Below the pieces are notes generated by a model. The model saw nothing but the letters and a program-made list of their open reading frames with translations, was not told the origin of the DNA and did not search any database. DNA of 64,000 bases, taken from Lepraria neglecta. Lineage: Eukaryota > Ascomycota > Lecanoromycetes > Lecanorales > Stereocaulaceae. Shown piece by piece: positions 46,082 through 56,981 of the stretch; within the stretch, counting starts at the first letter, position 1; every line of letters starts with the position of its first letter. Made by a program: the position numbers and the translations under genes. The stretch is from the NCBI GenBank assembly GCA_033220425.1, contig CM065646.1, positions 1,433,501-1,497,500 of the forward strand. The letters run 5' to 3'.

Positions 46082-47282
46082 TGAATGATGCGATAGAGTG
46101 CAGATAGATGGGCCATGCTTTGAAAAGACTCGAAGCACATGGCATTGCAAAATCAACTCGTGATGTCAGGATTTGTCTGGCAATACAGGCTCCGACCCCC
46201 TGACGTTGCGTGCTTTTTGTTTGGGGTTGACGCCATGGTGATTGATCCACAGCCGGTTGAGATAGATGATCTTGGATTTGCATGTTCTGGGCGAGTTTTG
46301 AGCAACAAATACATTGTTTCCAACGCCGATGGCCAGAAATGCGAAGCTAATATTAAGGCCAGCAGCGTGGAAAAGAGGGCATTATGGTTAAGTGCTGAGC
46401 AATTACAGTGTCATTATCCACGGTATTGGAGCGGACAACCTGCAGCTTCCTACCAGGGTTGAGCATCAATGCTAGCAGTTCTTAGGACATTCGCCTCGAG
46501 TCAGGGCCTTTTTGAGGGACATCTTAGTGGTATCGATGCTGTTATGCCGGTACTCTGATTACAGGGTAATCACCAGGAGGTAGCACCGCTAGCCTTGGGG
46601 CATAGTACCGCTTTAGGAAGGCAGGCCGCCCCATGGCTAGCAGGGCTCTGACATGCCTAGCGCCCGCGGACCATTATTAAGTAAATATCAATCTCGTCGC
46701 TTTATCGTGGACTTGATATCACAGCCTACATAACACTCATGTACTTGCCCACAGCATTGTACCTTAGTCAGGGTCTTGTGATAAGTACCTACAGAGGTAT
46801 AAAACGTGCTTGTCTCTCTAGTGGCCATTGTATGAATGCTTCATAGCAGACAAGGTTTTCATCTCATCGATTCGTCACGATATCGACTACGCGCTCCAGT
46901 TACAGCAACCTTGCCTCCGAGAACCTCAAGTGCCTGCTAATTACTGCAACATCATGGGGTTTCTTCATAGTAAAGATCGGCACTTACTCTATTCTAACTT
47001 CCTCTAGAAGATATAGCCAGGCCACTCGCCCTCACAGTATCGTCATTTGCAAGGTTCTAGGAGGCTGTTCTGGTGAGCCATCTCTCGATCGTTCAAGCAC
47101 GATGAAGAGGGAACCAGTGCTCCTTTCAGCATAGAAGAGGCAGCTTTTCCCTCAACATTCCAGCATCAACCCTTTTCTCGCAGCAAACCCCAGAGCATAC
47201 CCTATCAAAGTCACAGAACAATCAGTCCTCCTGTCTAACCCACCCCCAATTCAATACCCCCACCCCTTCTACATCCACAAAG
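46082..47282. other. 1.2-kb intergenic region, no gene seen
   Basis: This is the 3' flank of PSO2 and the boundary between the core block and the next accessory stretch. A frame at 46139-46462 has no recognisable content. No repeat was identified. Confidence 0.45.
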
Positions 47283-47676
47283 ATGCATTGCACCTACCTC
47301 ATCACCAGTTCTCTCTTCGCCATGTCCCTAGCCGTAGCCGTCCACGATGTAGCCCCACCACCCAAACCCTCTCCTCACCTCCAGCTCCCTCACAAACAAC
47401 GCCTCAATCAACCCACCACTGACCACTCACACACAGGCACTCATGCGCCGTAACGAAATGGTAGCCAATGAGCACAGAGTCCTAGAGCCCAGAGCAAGTC
47501 CCCTTCTCCCGTCTATGTTTAACAAAAGACACAGAAATGTAGATGTTGGAGTATGCTCTAATTACGGTGTGTGACAGTGCGCCTGCGAGTGATGCGATAG
47601 TAGCGGCGGAGACTGCACTGATATCATCTATGATTTTTGCTTGTACTGTTCTTGTAGGGACACGAATTGTTGCTGA
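47283..47676 (+). pseudogene. Small cysteine-rich secreted-peptide relic
   Basis: ATG at 47283 opens a signal-peptide-like start (MHCTYLITSSLFAMSLAVAV). After a Pro-rich stretch and a probable intron ending near 47436, a second frame reads RRNEMVANEHRVLEPRASPL and NKRHRNVDVGVCSN. A segment with at least eleven cysteines follows, up to the stop at 47674 (for example FCLYCSCRDTNCC). The Lys-Arg before the Cys-rich part is a likely Kex2 site, so the design is signal peptide, propeptide, processed Cys-rich peptide, as in many fungal effector-like secreted peptides. It appears broken, with about two in-frame interruptions. The activity is unknown, and the intron is inferred only from reading-frame continuity. 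Confidence 0.4.
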
Positions 47677-47964
47677 GTGTGATTAATGATGGCTTGAAGG
47701 TAGGTAGCCGCGGGCTGTATGGATGTACTCTAGCTTATTGGAGGCGATGGTTTAGGCATGGTTGCGGGCACTATTAGTCTCAGGTAGGTGTGGATAGATG
47801 AAGCAAGTGCTCAACTTCTTGTTTAGACACCAATGGCATCTAGACTATATTACACTGCTACTCGACTCGTTCTTCCTGCGCTGCGCTGTGCAGCGCATTG
47901 GCATATTCGACAATTCTTTTAAACCTGTAATGAATGGGCTAGTATGTGTGATAATGAAGGCCCG

Positions 47965-48107
47965 TGTTGCAATCCGTTGCTTGATTGCTTTCTATGCGAT
48001 TCCAGAAGCCTGTTGCTAGCCGTTCTTTGTCTGTTTTGGCCATATATGGGGCCCTGGGGGCCCCCATTAGCTAGATATCCTTCCCAGCCTATTGCCACAT
48101 TGCAACA
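47965..48107 (+). repeat. 5' LTR (143 bp)
   Basis: It begins TGTTGCAAT and ends ATTGCAACA, so the ends form a short inverted repeat with TG..CA. A central GGGGCCCTGGGGGCCCCC palindrome is notable. It is identical to the 3' copy. Confidence 0.85.
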
Positions 48108-48121
48108 GGTTATGAGCCCGG
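48108..48121 (+). other. Primer-binding site (initiator-Met tRNA anticodon arm)
   Basis: GGTTATGAGCCCGG is the reverse complement of the GGGCTCATAACC anticodon arm of eukaryotic initiator-Met tRNA and lies immediately inside the left LTR. Half-tRNA priming is known from Copia-group elements. Confidence 0.65.
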
Positions 48122-48191
48122 ACAGCGCCTATTTCGCTGTACCTTTATGGGGAAGGTTCCCTCGCAGCACGGTGTCTGCGTTGTATACGTT

Positions 48192-48413
48192 CAGCCCTCG
48201 GATTTGCTTGCCAATCGACTTACAGATATGGAGTCAGAACTCAGTGGAGGCATCATGGAGGAATTCAGCCCTCGGATTTGCTTACCAATCGACTTACAGA
48301 TATGGAGTCAGAACTCAGTGGAGGCATCATGGAGGAATTCAGCCCTCGGATTTGCTTGCCAATCGACTTACAGATATGGAGTCAGAACTCAGTGGAGGCA
48401 TCATGGAGGAATT
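48192..48413 (+). repeat. Minisatellite A, 3 x 74 bp
   Basis: Three near-identical 74-bp units start at 48192, 48266 and 48340, each CAGCCCTCGGATTTGCTT..GGAGGAATT. Because 74 is not a multiple of three, each unit is read in a different frame, yet all three frames stay open. Confidence 0.9.
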
Positions 48414-48420
48414 CGGCCCC

Positions 48421-48868
48421 CAATCAGTTATTTCTGGGAGCGTTTCGGTCTGAATACAAGCCCTATACGGTTTTGTAGGCACGGCTCCTCAATCAGTTAT
48501 TTCTGGGAGCATTTCGGTCTGGATACAAGCCCTATACGGCTTTGTAGGCACGGCTCCTCAATCAGTTATTTCTGGGAGCATTTCGGTCTGAATACAAGCC
48601 CTATACGGTTTTGTAGGCACGGCTCCTCAATCAGTTATTTCTGGGAGCATTTCGGTCTGGATACAAGCCCTATACGGTTTTGTAGGCACGGCTCCTCAAT
48701 CCGTTATTTCTGGGAGCATTTCGGTCTGGATACAAGCCCTATACGGTTTTGTAGGCACGGCTCCTCAATCAGTTATTTCTGGGAGTATTTCGGTCCGTAT
48801 ACAGGGGAGATGAATTCTCAGGCCTACGACGACTACTCAAGCCCTACACGGTTTTATAGGCACGGCTC
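48421..48868 (+). repeat. Minisatellite B, 69-bp units
   Basis: Units start at 48421, 48490, 48559, 48628, 48697 and 48766. The first five are regular 69-mers (CAATCAGTTATTTCTGGGAG..GGCACGGCTCCT) and the sixth is longer and diverged; a degenerate unit may extend to about 48940. A 69-base period equals 23 codons. Confidence 0.9.
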
Positions 48869-49014
48869 CTCAGTCAGTTGCTACTGAGAGTATTTCGGTC
48901 CGGATACAGGGGAGACATATGGATTCTCAGGACTATCAACGACCTCTCGGACGCCGACAAATGTTTTGGGTCCAGGATTGAGGGGAGCGCTAGCAGGGAT
49001 ATGTTTCTAGCATC

Positions 49015-49022
49015 GAGGGGAG
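49015..49022 (+). other. Polypurine tract
   Basis: GAGGGGAG directly precedes the 3' LTR, the expected plus-strand priming site. A similar GAGGGGAG lies about 35 bases upstream. Confidence 0.6.
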
Positions 49023-49165
49023 TGTTGCAATCCGTTGCTTGATTGCTTTCTATGCGATTCCAGAAGCCTGTTGCTAGCCGTTCTTTGTCTGTTTTGGCCA
49101 TATATGGGGCCCTGGGGGCCCCCATTAGCTAGATATCCTTCCCAGCCTATTGCCACATTGCAACA
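49023..49165 (+). repeat. 3' LTR (143 bp)
   Basis: It is identical to the 5' LTR and is followed by the GCCCG target duplication. Confidence 0.85.
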
Positions 49166-49170
49166 GCCCG

Positions 49171-51268
49171 AGGCTTGATCTTCGCTTGAGAGTGGCAACA
49201 CTATTGGCGGAGCTTTCCTCGATTACAGAAGCGCCATGCCTTCCCTTCTACCAATCCTCGCAATTTCCTGTAGAGCAAAAGATACGTCGTTGCCAGAGTT
49301 AGTAGCCTGAACTTCGGGTATCTGCGAACGGTGTCAAGCTTGAAGAGGACGTCGATTTCCCTCCGTATCGCGCGTTAAGAGTGCGAGCATAAGTGGCAGC
49401 GGAGTTGGGTGCACTTGATTTCGAACAAGCGTTGAGCAACGAACACGACGTCTTCGGGGCTGATTGCCTAAGGAGTGAATCTTCTTCAAGGCATTCTGAA
49501 CGATGAGAACATTCATATGCTAACAGCTAGCGTGTGGAAAGCGTGACTTGGAACGAGTCTTGAGCGATGAGATTGTCATCATCAGGGGTAGTAAAGCATC
49601 GCAAGGAATTCTCAATCGGAGGATGAGCAAGGGTCGGGCACAGCAGGGGGCAGTTGCCTGGCAAATGTGTCTCTTTGGAGCAGCTTCTAGTGAGAACGAT
49701 GTGATGATCAGGCAGAGGATGTGCCAATATAAGCAATCTTCAATGGAATCGAAGAAGCAACCTCGACAAAAGTGCCAGAAGCAACAACAAAATAATTCCG
49801 ATGGGCGAAGCGATTGGAATCTTATTGGTTATTCGAATCGAAACAGTGAACCGATGTCTATCAGCAAGCTGCTCAGAGCGTTGTTTCTTTGTGTTCATTG
49901 ATACGTTCATTTATGCTGCCTTCCTTTCCTCTTGTGTTTTTGTTCTTTCATTCGAGGATTTTGTTTGTCTTTATGCTGTTGCAACCTAGATGTTCCATCT
50001 CCCATCTCCCAATCCCTTTTCCCACTCTTTTTTCCTTTGCGCATTTCCTTGTTTGTTCCGTGCTTAGGTCTGATATAAAGGAGCGATCAACTGTTGCGCG
50101 TCTTTCTCCTCATCTCTGTGCGTGTTTTCAATTTCTTTATCATCGGTCACCCGACACAGATCTGCTTTCATAATCAAGCCAACCGTTTCCGGCAATTCAA
50201 TGGCTCAACTCCCTCACCTTCCTAGTCCGTCTCCGTGGCAAGAATTAACCAACCATGGTCAGCAGTCAGCGCTCGAAGGCATTTTCAACTTAGGAATCGC
50301 GTACGATCAAATCCAGCAAAGCATCCTCAAGAGCCTCACGAACGACGACTTCACCTCTATATGATTGTCCGTGTAGCATCTGGGACCAGGCGATCAACCA
50401 GGGTGAAAGATCTGAAGATCGGTACGAAAGAGTTGAGGGGACATGTTGAATTGGATAGCTCAGAGAAAAGGGCAGTGCCCAGCGTTCGCAGGTAGGTGAA
50501 TGTAATTGAAGATTGGATTCCATAGTAGTGCCATCTCTAGCTTTTGAAATTTGAACAATCGATCCTTCCTGCGTGCTCATCCACTTGTTCAGAATAGTAA
50601 AGGCAGCCAATCTTAGTTGGCTTTCCATCTACCCTGTCTTGTTCAAGCTCTGAAGATGCGATTTCTCTTGGCCAAGCTCTCCTGATGTAAACACACTTCT
50701 GTGATTTTCACGCAATTGATAGCGAGATGGCGGACACATAATGAGATTTCTGAGTCATCTTTATGAGGTATCGACGGTGTCATGCGGAAGTCCTTGCAGG
50801 AGGGAGCCTGGGGATGCAGAAACTTGGGGGTAGTTCTGAGCCAGGACGGCATCTCCAGTGCCATTGCTGGTGGTAGCATTACCGGTACTGTTGAAGCTCA
50901 GACCTGCCTGATTATTCCAGGGTGGCTTATCCACATCCGGAATTTCCGTGCACGCATTTTGATTACTGGTTAGATGTTAGACCATTCACGTCGCGAAATT
51001 TCCCCAAAGAAGAGTTCTTAGCTCACATGAATTGAATAGAGGGAAAGCCGTCGTATTACGGATAGAAGTCCTCTTATCTCGGTCCAGAACAGCATTAAGC
51101 ACGCTGATGTAATCTTCAGTCTGAGACCGAGACCGTTCGATGTCGGTATAATACCATAAGAGGAGCAGTGTAATGAGAATACTTTTTACAACCGGGAGTC
51201 GCGAAGGTTCCGGGTTCCAAGCAAAACTTATTTGCCTGCACAGCTGGACAAGTCTGCGGTAGTGCAAT
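49171..51268. other. Mostly non-coding, possible decayed fragments
   Basis: A 54-codon frame from ATG 50200 (MAQLPHLPSPSPWQELTNHG) followed by an out-of-frame continuation could be a decayed gene. A TC-rich stretch at 49990-50060 looks promoter-like. On the - strand, 50986-51321 may be the tail of the HET-domain relic. Nothing here is firmly supported. Confidence 0.3.
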
Positions 51269-53085
51269 CTAGACGTCGTTTGGGTAAGTGAAAAAACTAG
51301 GGCAGAGATATATTCTTCCACGGAGGACGTATCCGGACGGTCTACTGGACCATCTTTGCCACAGTGCTAGATCTCCAGGATCATACATTTGAGCTTCTAC
51401 TTGAGTCCGTACGCAAAAGAATTCCGGTTGCTCCGGAAGATTGCCCACGGCGGAGATCTTATCGAAGATTTGCGTTACGAAGTCTTTTGAAATCGCCCTT
51501 CTGAGCCAGAAGACTGTGGACAGCCCAACTAGGAGAGCCACTTTCCACGCCGATAGTCCACGCCGATAGGCCACGTCTCGCACGCCACAAGGCTAGAACA
51601 TCCCCAGAAGATCTGCTTCTTGCCAAAGTACAACAGCCGCGGCGACAGGACGCGTTCTTGGAAGACCCAAGACCTCTTATACCATTTTGATCGCGTTATG
51701 TAATGATCATAGACATTGTGAAAGTAGTCAGGGTAAAAGGAAAAGGACATCTTGGAGGGCAAATAGAACGGGCTGGGGATCGAACATGGAAGGATTTTCT
51801 GCGGATTCCGATCTGTGAAGCACCCACCCCGACCATCTTCAGTATGTACAGCTACGACTGTACGAAGTGAGTTGCTATAAACCAAGTCCATTAGGGCCGA
51901 TTCCCGTTCCCAGTCCGGTCTCGAGTCCTGGACTATACACAAAGCGTCGACCCAGAGATATCGGACACCCAAACGCCTAGTAACCTGTATTGCGTCTTGT
52001 ACAGTAGTGGATAACGTTGAGATGGCTATACGTTCTTGATATGCGACCTCCTTGTCGAGTGTTAACGTCGTATGCTCAAGAACTCCCCAGCAATGACTCA
52101 GCGTCATATATGAGGCTTTCTGAATTAAAGATGCGGAATCAATAAGACAAGGATCTGTTGATCAGGACTAGCCAACATCCAACAGGCGATTTGGCGTCCA
52201 AGCGGTAGGTTCTTCCGTACTAGACTTGCACCTTTCATGGGTGTCAATGCAGTCGGCTAGCTAATGAGATGCTAATTTTAAATCACTTTCTGATCCAGTG
52301 TTGACCAGACCCTGATCGCGAGTCAGGGCTGTTGCAATGTGGCAATAGGCTGGGAAGGATGTCTAGCTAATGGGGGCCCCCAGGGCCCCATATATGGCCA
52401 AAAGAGACAAAGAACGGCTAGCAACAGACTTCTGGAATCGCATAGAAAGCAATCAAGTAACGGATTGCAACGAGGGCGACTTCGGAATTTCCATCCAATG
52501 GTTTGGCATTGGTTGGTTCATAAGGGCGCAGGTCACTTGACAGTTCAGAACGTTTGGTGTTCTCCAGTTCCAGACAGCATCGGAGTATAAATGTTGGGTT
52601 TGATGGTCGGACCACCAATTAATTACCAGGCCGAGGTAGTAATCATCCACGCACTCGCCAAAGCCAGAGCTTGTACTCGACTTTTCACCCAGAGACTCCG
52701 TAAGCTGCATACACAATTCTGGATATCGGGCTTCAAAATCATCAGCATTGATACCGAAGCCCTTTGCCCTCGCGAAGAAGCGGTAGCGAAGCCCTAATGA
52801 ATCCGAGGGGCCAAAGCGGGATATCAAGTCTTCGTCCTCTTGCCATTAATACATCCTCCACCAAATCATATTGCAGAGTCGACAACCCTGGGCAGGCGAT
52901 ATTTCAAAGCTAGCTCTTATGTGGTTACATGGATAGCCGAATTCGGAGAATGGGTTAAACTTGGTGAATGGGTCATGATTTATGGCAAAGATCACTTGGC
53001 AGGTTCCGCACAAAGTTGATAAGTTCAAGACCCGCTCGTCAAAGCGTTGTGGTCTCTCATCGTCAGACTCTGGGGCTCTCAGCAC
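51269..53085 (-). pseudogene. HET-domain (heterokaryon incompatibility) gene relic
   Basis: Reading the - strand from ATG 53085: an N-terminal Cys-containing region (LCGTCQVIFAINHDPFTKFN, GCRLCNMIWW) and a middle part (LGLRYRFFARAKGFGINADD) lead to the HET hallmarks YMTLSHCWG, then RLGVRYLWVDALCIVQDS, LMDLVYSNSLRTVVAVHTED and SWVFQERVLSPRLLYF. Such domains trigger growth arrest or cell death when fungal strains with different alleles fuse. A solo LTR (52330-52472) sits between the N-terminal part and the HET motif. Several in-frame stops and at least one frame change also break the gene, so it is inactive. It lies on the opposite strand to the miniature LTR element at 48 kb. Confidence 0.7.
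52330..52472 (-). mobile_element. Solo LTR of the 1.2-kb miniature element
   Basis: This 143-bp copy lies in reverse orientation and is about 97% identical to the LTRs at 48-49 kb. It is flanked on both sides by the 5-bp duplication AGGGC (52325-52329 and 52473-52477). It probably arose by recombination between the two LTRs of an inserted element. It is older than the full copy and lies within the HET-gene relic. Confidence 0.85.
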
Positions 53086-53445
53086 TGAACCTGAGCCTTG
53101 GGTCGACTCTAGCTTTTGATTTTCCTATTACGCAGTACCATTCCGTTTGTGGCCGCGGCCATCTGCTGTTGGCTTATTTGAGCAATTATTGGGCTTGGGG
53201 AACTTGAATTGCAAACGATCTCCAGCGTTCTTTGCTACACAATGAGGCTTCTGGCTCGAACTGGGCTAGACGTGTCGCATTCGCATTGCGGTGTTTAGAT
53301 TCTATATCTAGATCGTGTAGTTGCCTCTAACAATCGCCTTTATGCAAACAATCCCAAGAGAAGTTCAGATCGTGCAAAGTTTGGGAGGTTGTATTGATGA
53401 AGTCTTTAGAGGAAGGCAGGCATCAACGGCACCAGACGGCGCTTA
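53086..53445. other. Intergenic, no gene seen
   Basis: This is the upstream flank of the HET relic; no feature was recognised. Confidence 0.4.
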
Positions 53446-53449
53446 GCAG

Positions 53450-54084
53450 CACCAGTGGGTGGCGTAAATCAAGTGCGCAACCCAGTCAGCCCTATAGGGT
53501 TGCGCACTTGGGGGGTTTGCGCACTTGGGGGTGAACCCTTCTAGGGCTGAAGGCTGCCGCAACCAATTTTTTATTTTACTCCCCTCAATAATCTATCTAC
53601 ATGCCCCGATAATGGCTCCGAACCAGGCCCCCAGCACCCCCGAAAGCCCTGCCAGGTATATCCAACTCCCAGGCGTACTCAGCTATTCCATACGCTTGAA
53701 ACAAGACCCAAGAACAGGTGTATGAAGACGAAGATATCCCCGAAATCAGCGCCTGTAAATGGATCACTCAGCACCAAAAACAGGGCATTGATATAGCGGT
53801 CAGAAGGGTTTATAACTATGGGAGACTCTTGAGGAGTTTAAGGCGCTGCTTTTGGAGGAATAGGAGCGTATTGACCCGGAAGATATCAGGGCTAGGATAC
53901 TAGAGATGCCTGAGCGCTGTACCTGGCTCGTTAATAATCGAGGAAAAAGCGTTAGAAGTGCCCTATAGTAGCCCCCATAGCAGCTGAATAGTGCTCTGTA
54001 GCAGCTAAACGGTGTAAATATCCAAAAATGATGTTTTTTGAGGCCTGCGCGGAAAACTTCCGTGATTTACGCCACCCACTGGTG
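53450..54084. mobile_element. 635-bp terminal-inverted-repeat DNA element
   Basis: The left end CACCAGTGGGTGGCGTAAAT(CA) and the right end (TG)ATTTACGCCACCCACTGGTG are perfect 22-bp inverted repeats (53450-53471 and 54063-54084). GCAG flanks both sides (53446-53449 and 54085-54088), a possible 4-bp duplication. Just inside the left end AGTGCGCAACCC and TTGCGCACTTGGGG form subterminal repeats. A frame from 53611 (MAPNQAPSTPESPARYIQLP) is open for about 37 codons, then broken; it may be the start of a lost transposase gene. The superfamily is not certain: the ends resemble fungal Tc1/mariner-type MITEs, but no TA duplication is seen. Confidence 0.65.
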
Positions 54085-54460
54085 GCAGCCTTGGCGCCGG
54101 CAGTGTTTTGCCAAGCCCGCCTGAAACTGATAGGGCTGAGGCTGAGAAACTCAGCCTACATTAATCTTCAGCTTTCTTCATCGCCCTCCCATGGATTGCA
54201 AAACCTCCTCGACTTCTCCCGTGTCTTTTTTTACAGCATTTTTCACAATCAAAAGCATTTACACTTGTTCCAAAGATTCTTTGACGTTTTAGTTCCACCA
54301 AATCAAAGAGAATCTCCATAACCAAGAAATTTGATAGCGTCAGATCAGACGAATGAAGCCTAGAAAATCAGGAGAGACAACAACGTTAATCATCGCGCTT
54401 CTGCAGCATTTGATCGAGCAATTTCATATTTCCGACCAAGCGGCCAAATAGGCAGCCAAG
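54085..54460. other. Intergenic, promoter of membrane protein
   Basis: No gene seen. Confidence 0.4.
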
Positions 54461-55903
54461 ATGTCTACAGCACAGATGGCTCTCGAGTACCTGCTCGTCT
54501 ACTGCACATCCCATGGCCTGACATCCATTGGCGAACCACCATTGTCCAAGACATACCGGCCACTTAGTAACTCGCTACTTAAGACTCAGAGAAACACTAC
54601 GAGTAGTATACTTAGCCAAGAGCCAAAAGGAGCTCTGCCTGTTTGGATGATCTTCGTTTTCCTGTCCTTGGCTACGGCGAAATATATACTTTCATTTGTG
54701 GTAAGCAAAAATCTGGGTGTTTTCAACATTGTCAGATTTAATTAGATTACTCAGGTTTGGTATGTCTATCAAGTCATCTCAACAGTGGTCATCGTAGCAT
54801 CCACTCATATAAGAACAATTGCCGCGGCCAATGCCCAAAGGCATCCTGATTCTCAACGAGCACTCATCGACAGACTCGTCCATGCCCTGCGAGTAACGCG
54901 AGCTTTTAAGTCAGCAGGAGCAAAACGCCTGAGACGAGTCTCTGTAAGTGAAGTGCGAGACACACTCAAACGAAGAGCAACCATGGAAAGCGAAAACCCT
55001 CCCAAAGTCAAGCCCAAGGCAAAGAATCGATGGACGCGGATAACTAGCCTAGCCTGTTTCCGAGGTTTTAGTGCTTATCTCATCATGGCAGTATCTCAAT
55101 GGTACCTCGCCGTGGCCATCGACTTCTTCCTATCAGGCCAGCCTAGTGAACTTAGACTTGGCTACGGCAGTACATCTATCGTTCTCGCCACTCTCTTCGG
55201 TAGCGGCTTTGCGGTTTGGACACATTTCACCATCACCAAGCCTTCGAACAAGAAGATCTTCGACCACTTTCCAAAGGGCGAAGCGGTCTTGATCGAATTA
55301 TGGCCAATCACGGCATCATGCGTGGTTGCGGAGCACCTGTGTATAAGTTGTCCGTTAGCATTGAGCCGCAGCTTCGAACTCAAGCAGTACGCATTCGACA
55401 TGGATTCTTGGAATACCCTCGATGAATCCGGCCAGCAAAGAAAGGTCCTGGAATTTGCTGCAGTCTTCGTCCTCTACGTGGTACTCGTAGCATCCCTTGC
55501 CGTCCCAGCGAATATGATACTTCGTCGAGTCCACGCATCCATGCTGTCCGATGAAGACCTCGCCATCGTACCTTTCCACCGTGGCGAGAGAAGTCGCTCA
55601 CAGCCTTACGACCAGCGATCCAAGATCCGACGTCCAGGCTTGACTGTTTCCCAAGCATTCGCAACGATTACGTGGAGTGCATACTTCAATGTTTTGCTGG
55701 TCTATATGCAGTATTTTGCAATCAACCAACTCGTCCAGATGGCGTACTGGAGTGCCAATTGGAAGTTACATCAAGTCTTCGAAGTGGACAAGTACGCTCC
55801 TACAAATCTTCCATGTTCGCCGGTGGGAAGGGTTTTGCCGTTTGCAGCGAGGAACGTCTCCGTTAGTAGTTTGGGAAATATTTTGAGCCATGAGGAGTTA
55901 TGA
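54461..55903 (+). CDS. Polytopic membrane protein, unknown function
   Basis: Exons 54461-54700 and 54755-55903 give 462 residues; the intron joins in phase within a membrane helix (YILSFVVWYVYQVISTVVIV). At least six hydrophobic segments are visible, including LPVWMIFVFLSLATAKYILS, FRGFSAYLIMAVSQWYLAVA, FGSGFAVWTHFTI and VLEFAAVFVLYVVLVASLAV. A basic cytosolic loop (KPKAKNRWTRI) follows the second one. The N-terminus has no cleavable signal. I believe related fungal proteins are described only as hypothetical or transporter-like, so no substrate is proposed. The C-terminal SPVGRVLPFAARNVSVSSLG is hydrophilic. Confidence 0.7.
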
Positions 55904-56981
55904 GGGATATGGTTTCTCGATGCATCGCCTGGCGTTCTGCAACAGCCCAGCCATTCTGTCTAGCCGTGCAAAGGATTGATTTTATGTCTGAAGGTCCGGA
56001 TGTAGGTATGACTAGGTTCCCGTTTGGTTCATGCAGGCAGTAAGAGATGAAATCATGGGTAACCAATAGATGATACAATAATATTTTTCGATTAATCTTC
56101 TCAAAAAGTCAGCACTAAACCCAAACCCAATACCCGACCTCGAGTCATCTCTTGGGGCTCAGCTGCCTAAACGGCCGAGGGTTGATGACACTAATTTTAG
56201 CCATGCCAAATTCGCACTGACTATCCACCCACCCAAATCAATACGGAAAAATCCTAGAAAATTCAAGGATTTAGACTCCAGTCTGGAGAATTTATTTACT
56301 TACTAAGTTTGTTGTTTTAATTTTTGTTGCGTTCTTGTAGGAAAAAATACCGAAGTCTCAGAATTTTGGTGATTTGGGCGCGGATCATTGTGGCCAAAAT
56401 TGGTGTCACCGACCCCTCGGGCTTGATTACGTTAGTGATTCCGGGGTCCAACAGCAACCAACAAACTAAACGGTGCGATTTCTAAGCACGCTCGTCATCG
56501 ACAAGATAGAATTCAACGAGGGGCCCCTTAAGCGAGCCCCTAAGGATGGCCCTAGCTAGTGCCCCAAACAACGCGTAAGACGCCCTCCAGAAGTCGAAAG
56601 TCCAGGGCGCACACGAAATCCTAGTGGCGAGCTTGAAATCTTAGGCGTAACTAGCAGGGGATCTCCAGGCGGCTCCCAGGGCGGCTTCCGGGGCTCTCAT
56701 TGAATTTTATTTTGTCGATGACGAGGCAAGCAACCCGAAACCTCGGCGCATCCTGCTCGTGACGAATTTAACGCGCTTGGCGTCTTGGAATTTCGATGGG
56801 GTGAGATGTAAGCAGTTGGCTTCGCTCATACCGACGTCCTTTAATATAAGACACACTCCTTGCCCCGACGATCCTCTCGTTATTGCTGTTACAGAGACAC
56901 CGACTCTCGTTTACATCTTCATAGAATCCAGAGAACTCTGTCCTTAAGCAAAACAGCACTTTACAACGTACCTCTACGAAA
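55904..56981. other. 1.1-kb intergenic region
   Basis: No gene or repeat was found. The stretch 56250-56350 is AT-rich. It presumably includes the promoter of the following secreted protein. Confidence 0.45.

Larger units (their letters stand above)
47965..49165 (+). mobile_element. Miniature LTR retroelement (TRIM-like), 1.2 kb
   Basis: Two identical 143-bp direct repeats (47965-48107 and 49023-49165), each running TGTTGCAAT...ATTGCAACA, bound a 915-bp interior. The whole is flanked by the 5-bp duplication GCCCG (47960-47964 and 49166-49170). Directly after the left repeat, GGTTATGAGCCCGG (48108-48121) is complementary to the anticodon arm of initiator-Met tRNA (GGGCTCATAACC), a half-tRNA primer site as used by some Copia-type elements. 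A purine tract GAGGGGAG (49015-49022) abuts the right repeat. The interior holds two minisatellites and no retroviral-type genes, so it is non-autonomous. Identical LTRs indicate a young insertion, and it looks whole for its kind. A solo LTR of the same family lies at 52330. Confidence 0.85.

Noticed and set aside
48147-48887. 246-codon open frame of repeated ISYFWEHFGLDTSP-type units
   Set aside because: It lies wholly inside the LTR element and is made of two minisatellites; it lacks any domain or initiation context.
48192-48940. CRISPR-like array
   Set aside because: Units are directly adjacent without spacers and lie in a eukaryotic mobile element.
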